Below are positions 4,276 to 6,189 of a stretch of DNA of 6,189 nucleotides, piece after piece. Made by a program: the position numbers and the translations under genes. Each line of letters begins with the position of its first letter. The first letter of the stretch is position 1. This DNA comes from Alphaproteobacteria bacterium (GTDB lineage Bacteria; Pseudomonadota; Alphaproteobacteria; Micropepsales; Micropepsaceae). The notes under the pieces were generated by a model. The model saw only the letters and a program-made list of their open reading frames with translations. It was not told where the DNA came from and made no database searches. The stretch spans positions 1-6,189 of the forward strand of contig CANBZE010000124.1 in NCBI GenBank assembly GCA_947373775.1. Reading direction: 5' to 3'.

Positions 4276-6189
4276 TCACGCCCGGGGCAGACGGAACGCC
4301 ACCAGTTCGGCGCTATAGCTGCCGCCGCCGATCGCCAGCACGATATATTGCCGCCCGCCCAGCATGTAGCTCATGGGTGAACCGGTCTGGGGAGCGGGGA
4401 GATAGACCGCGCCTTTTTCTTCGCCATTCTCTTTGTCATAGGCGCGCAGCATGGCGCCCCGCGCGCCGGATGGGGTGATCGCGAATCCGGATTCGCCGCA
4501 AATTACCAGCGACTTTGTCACCATCGGTCCCAGAAGCCCGGGCCGTCCGGTACGCGGTATCTTCACGCCCTTAAGCGCGGGATGGTTCTTGATGGCGTCG
4601 GGCGTCTCGCCATGCGCGATTTGCCAGGCGATGTCGCCCTTATTCAGGTCGATGGCGGTGATGCGGCCATAAGGCGGTTTCATCAGAGGCAGGCCCTGAA
4701 CTGTGACGGCGCCGGGACGCGGCTTTCCGTCGGCACCCGGCATGACCGCGGGCGGCGGGCCGTAACCTTCGCCCCCCATGGCCGCGTTACGCCGTATCGT
4801 TGCGCCGGGCAGGCCGTGCACATAGGCAAAATCGGACACCGACGGATCGGTAACAGGAACGATGGTATCGGATTGCACCGTGGTCTGGGAAAACACAAAG
4901 ACCTTGTGCGTTTCCGGATCGTAGCAGCCGCCCGGCCAGTTGATGCCGCCCTGGGACGCCGGCGTGAACAGCGCCCCCCACTTTCCATCCAGCGAGCCGG
5001 TCATCGGCGGGTGATACACGCCGCCCACGCTGTAATGGGAGATCAGTTCCAGCGCTTCCGCATGAAGCGCCGGCGTGAAATCGATGACCGTATCGGCATT
5101 GATGCTCTGTGTTTCAAAGGGCGGCGGCCTGGACGGGATCGGCTGGGTCGGCGAATACCATTCGCCCGGGACATTGCCGCGGGGCGCGGGTTTTTCCGGA
5201 ATCGGCCAGATAGGCGCGCCGGTTTCGCGGTTCAGCACGTAGACAAAGCCCTGCTTGCTGGGCAGTGCCAGCGCCTTGACGGTTTTGCCGCCATGGGGAA
5301 TGTCGCAGAGGATGGCCGCGCAGGGCAAGTCGCGATCCCAAAGGCCATGATGCACGGTCTGGTAGTGCCAGCGGCGCTGGCCGGTCTCGATATCCACCGC
5401 CACCAGCGCTTCCCCGTACAGCGCCGCGCCGGCACGATAGATGCCGACAAAGTCGCCGGTGGGAAGCTCGATCGGCAGATAGACCAGCCCCAGCTCCAGG
5501 TCGGCGGAAAGCTGCGACCAGCATCCGGTATTGCCGGCCTGCTCGGCTTCGCCGGGATGCACCCAGCTGTCATAGCCGAACTCGCCCTTGCGCGGGATGG
5601 TATGGAAAATCCATTTGCGCTGGCCGGTGCGCACGTCGAAGCCGCGCACATAGCCTTTCACATTGGCGCGATGGCTGGGGACGTTGCCCGCCAGATGCGC
5701 CGCGCCCACCACCACCGTGTTGCTCGCCACCAGCGGCGTGGCGTGCAAGCCGATATCGGCGGTGACCAGGTCCATATCCTGATCGTCGTTGCGCTTGAGA
5801 TCGACGATGCCATTTTCCCCGAACGCCTTGACCGGCTGGCCGGTATGGGCATCCAGCGCGACCATCTGGTAACCCGGCGTGACATACAGGATGCGGTCAT
5901 CGCCTTTGCCGTCGCTCCAATAGGCGCAGCCGCGTCCGGAGAGCTGGCGCGGCGCGTTCCTGCCGCGCTGGCCTTCATCCAGACTGTAAACCCATTTCAG
6001 TTCGCCCGTCGCGGCATTGAGACATGCCACCGCGCGGCGCGAACCGGCGGTGGCATAGATCCAGCCGCCGACCATCAGGGGGGTGCATTCATACTGATAC
6101 TCCGGGCGCGGTCCCAGATTTTCGGTTTTGAACCGCCACGCCACTTCCAGCCGGCTGAAATTGGCGGCATTGATCTGGTCGAAGGGGAC
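4276..6189 (-). CDS. PQQ-dependent (quinoprotein) dehydrogenase, mGDH-like, 5' end outside window
   Basis: Periplasmic quinoproteins of this family oxidise sugars or alcohols with pyrroloquinoline quinone and pass electrons to ubiquinone or cytochromes. The open frame runs to the window edge; the first visible residues VPFDQINAANFSRLEVAWRF match the first propeller blade after the usual SPLDQIN motif, so about 637 of perhaps 680-750 residues are seen. The N-terminal signal or membrane anchor is missing from view. The propeller W-motifs are recognisable: ALDAHTGQPVKAFG, GFDVRTGQRKWIFHTIP, AVDIETGQRRWHYQTVHHGL and AIDLNKGDIAWQIAHGE. In fragment numbering, WDRDLP gives Asp285 and PSKQGFVYVLNRETG gives Lys312, spaced 27 residues apart as are the Asp466 and Lys493 of E. 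coli glucose dehydrogenase. The C-terminal GSPMSYMLGGRQYIVLAIGGG is also typical. It is the first visible gene of the minus-strand run. The substrate is unknown; glucose is only one possibility. Confidence 0.92.
   Translation of the reverse strand, partial: VPFDQINAANFSRLEVAWRFKTENLGPRPEYQYECTPLMVGGWIYATAGSRRAVACLNAATGELKWVYSLDEGQRGRNAPRQLSGRGCAYWSDGKGDDRILYVTPGYQMVALDAHTGQPVKAFGENGIVDLKRNDDQDMDLVTADIGLHATPLVASNTVVVGAAHLAGNVPSHRANVKGYVRGFDVRTGQRKWIFHTIPRKGEFGYDSWVHPGEAEQAGNTGCWSQLSADLELGLVYLPIELPTGDFVGIYRAGAALYGEALVAVDIETGQRRWHYQTVHHGLWDRDLPCAAILCDIPHGGKTVKALALPSKQGFVYVLNRETGAPIWPIPEKPAPRGNVPGEWYSPTQPIPSRPPPFETQSINADTVIDFTPALHAEALELISHYSVGGVYHPPMTGSLDGKWGALFTPASQGGINWPGGCYDPETHKVFVFSQTTVQSDTIVPVTDPSVSDFAYVHGLPGATIRRNAAMGGEGYGPPPAVMPGADGKPRPGAVTVQGLPLMKPPYGRITAIDLNKGDIAWQIAHGETPDAIKNHPALKGVKIPRTGRPGLLGPMVTKSLVICGESGFAITPSGARGAMLRAYDKENGEEKGAVYLPAPQTGSPMSYMLGGRQYIVLAIGGGSYSAELVAFRLPRA

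Noticed and set aside
4683..5978. Alternate-frame open stretches within the dehydrogenase gene
   Set aside because: They are long only because of GC-rich codon use. The quinoprotein motifs lie continuously in one frame.

Overview
The window looks like proteobacterial, probably alphaproteobacterial, DNA. Three things suggest this: an IS1-family transposase tail of the rhizobial/sphingomonad kind (WYNF...SPAMAA...ERLWDIGDIV), a large PQQ-dependent dehydrogenase next to exported catabolic enzymes, and moderately high GC on the right-hand side. This is inference, because no rRNA or other taxonomic marker is present.

Left part (1-546): a plus-strand gene for a small hemerythrin-like diiron protein. 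Its base composition is clearly more AT-rich than the catabolic genes. It has no conventional start codon in the correct frame, and one iron-ligand histidine is replaced by aspartate.

Middle part (564-1731): an unusual inverted pair of related units. Each unit runs inward as a C-terminal IS1-type transposase remnant, then a four-base stop/start overlap, then a small exported-protein gene. The transposase tail, ribosome-binding site and signal-peptide segment are shared between the units. The mature protein parts are unrelated: one is a 156-aa lipoprotein, the other a 101-aa Sec-secreted glycine-rich protein. The two genes converge on a 25-bp inverted repeat at 1190-1260. This is the least explained part of the window.

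Right part (1754-6189): three minus-strand genes, read from right to left. They are a PQQ-dependent dehydrogenase (5' end outside the window), a beta-propeller lactonase-like protein with a Sec signal peptide, and an ACMSD-like amidohydrolase with a probable Tat signal. All three seem to act outside the cytoplasm. Together they suggest a periplasmic oxidation route: oxidation by the quinoprotein, opening of a lactone, then a metal-dependent hydrolysis or decarboxylation. The substrate cannot be read from the sequence. I saw no RNA genes and no CRISPR array.
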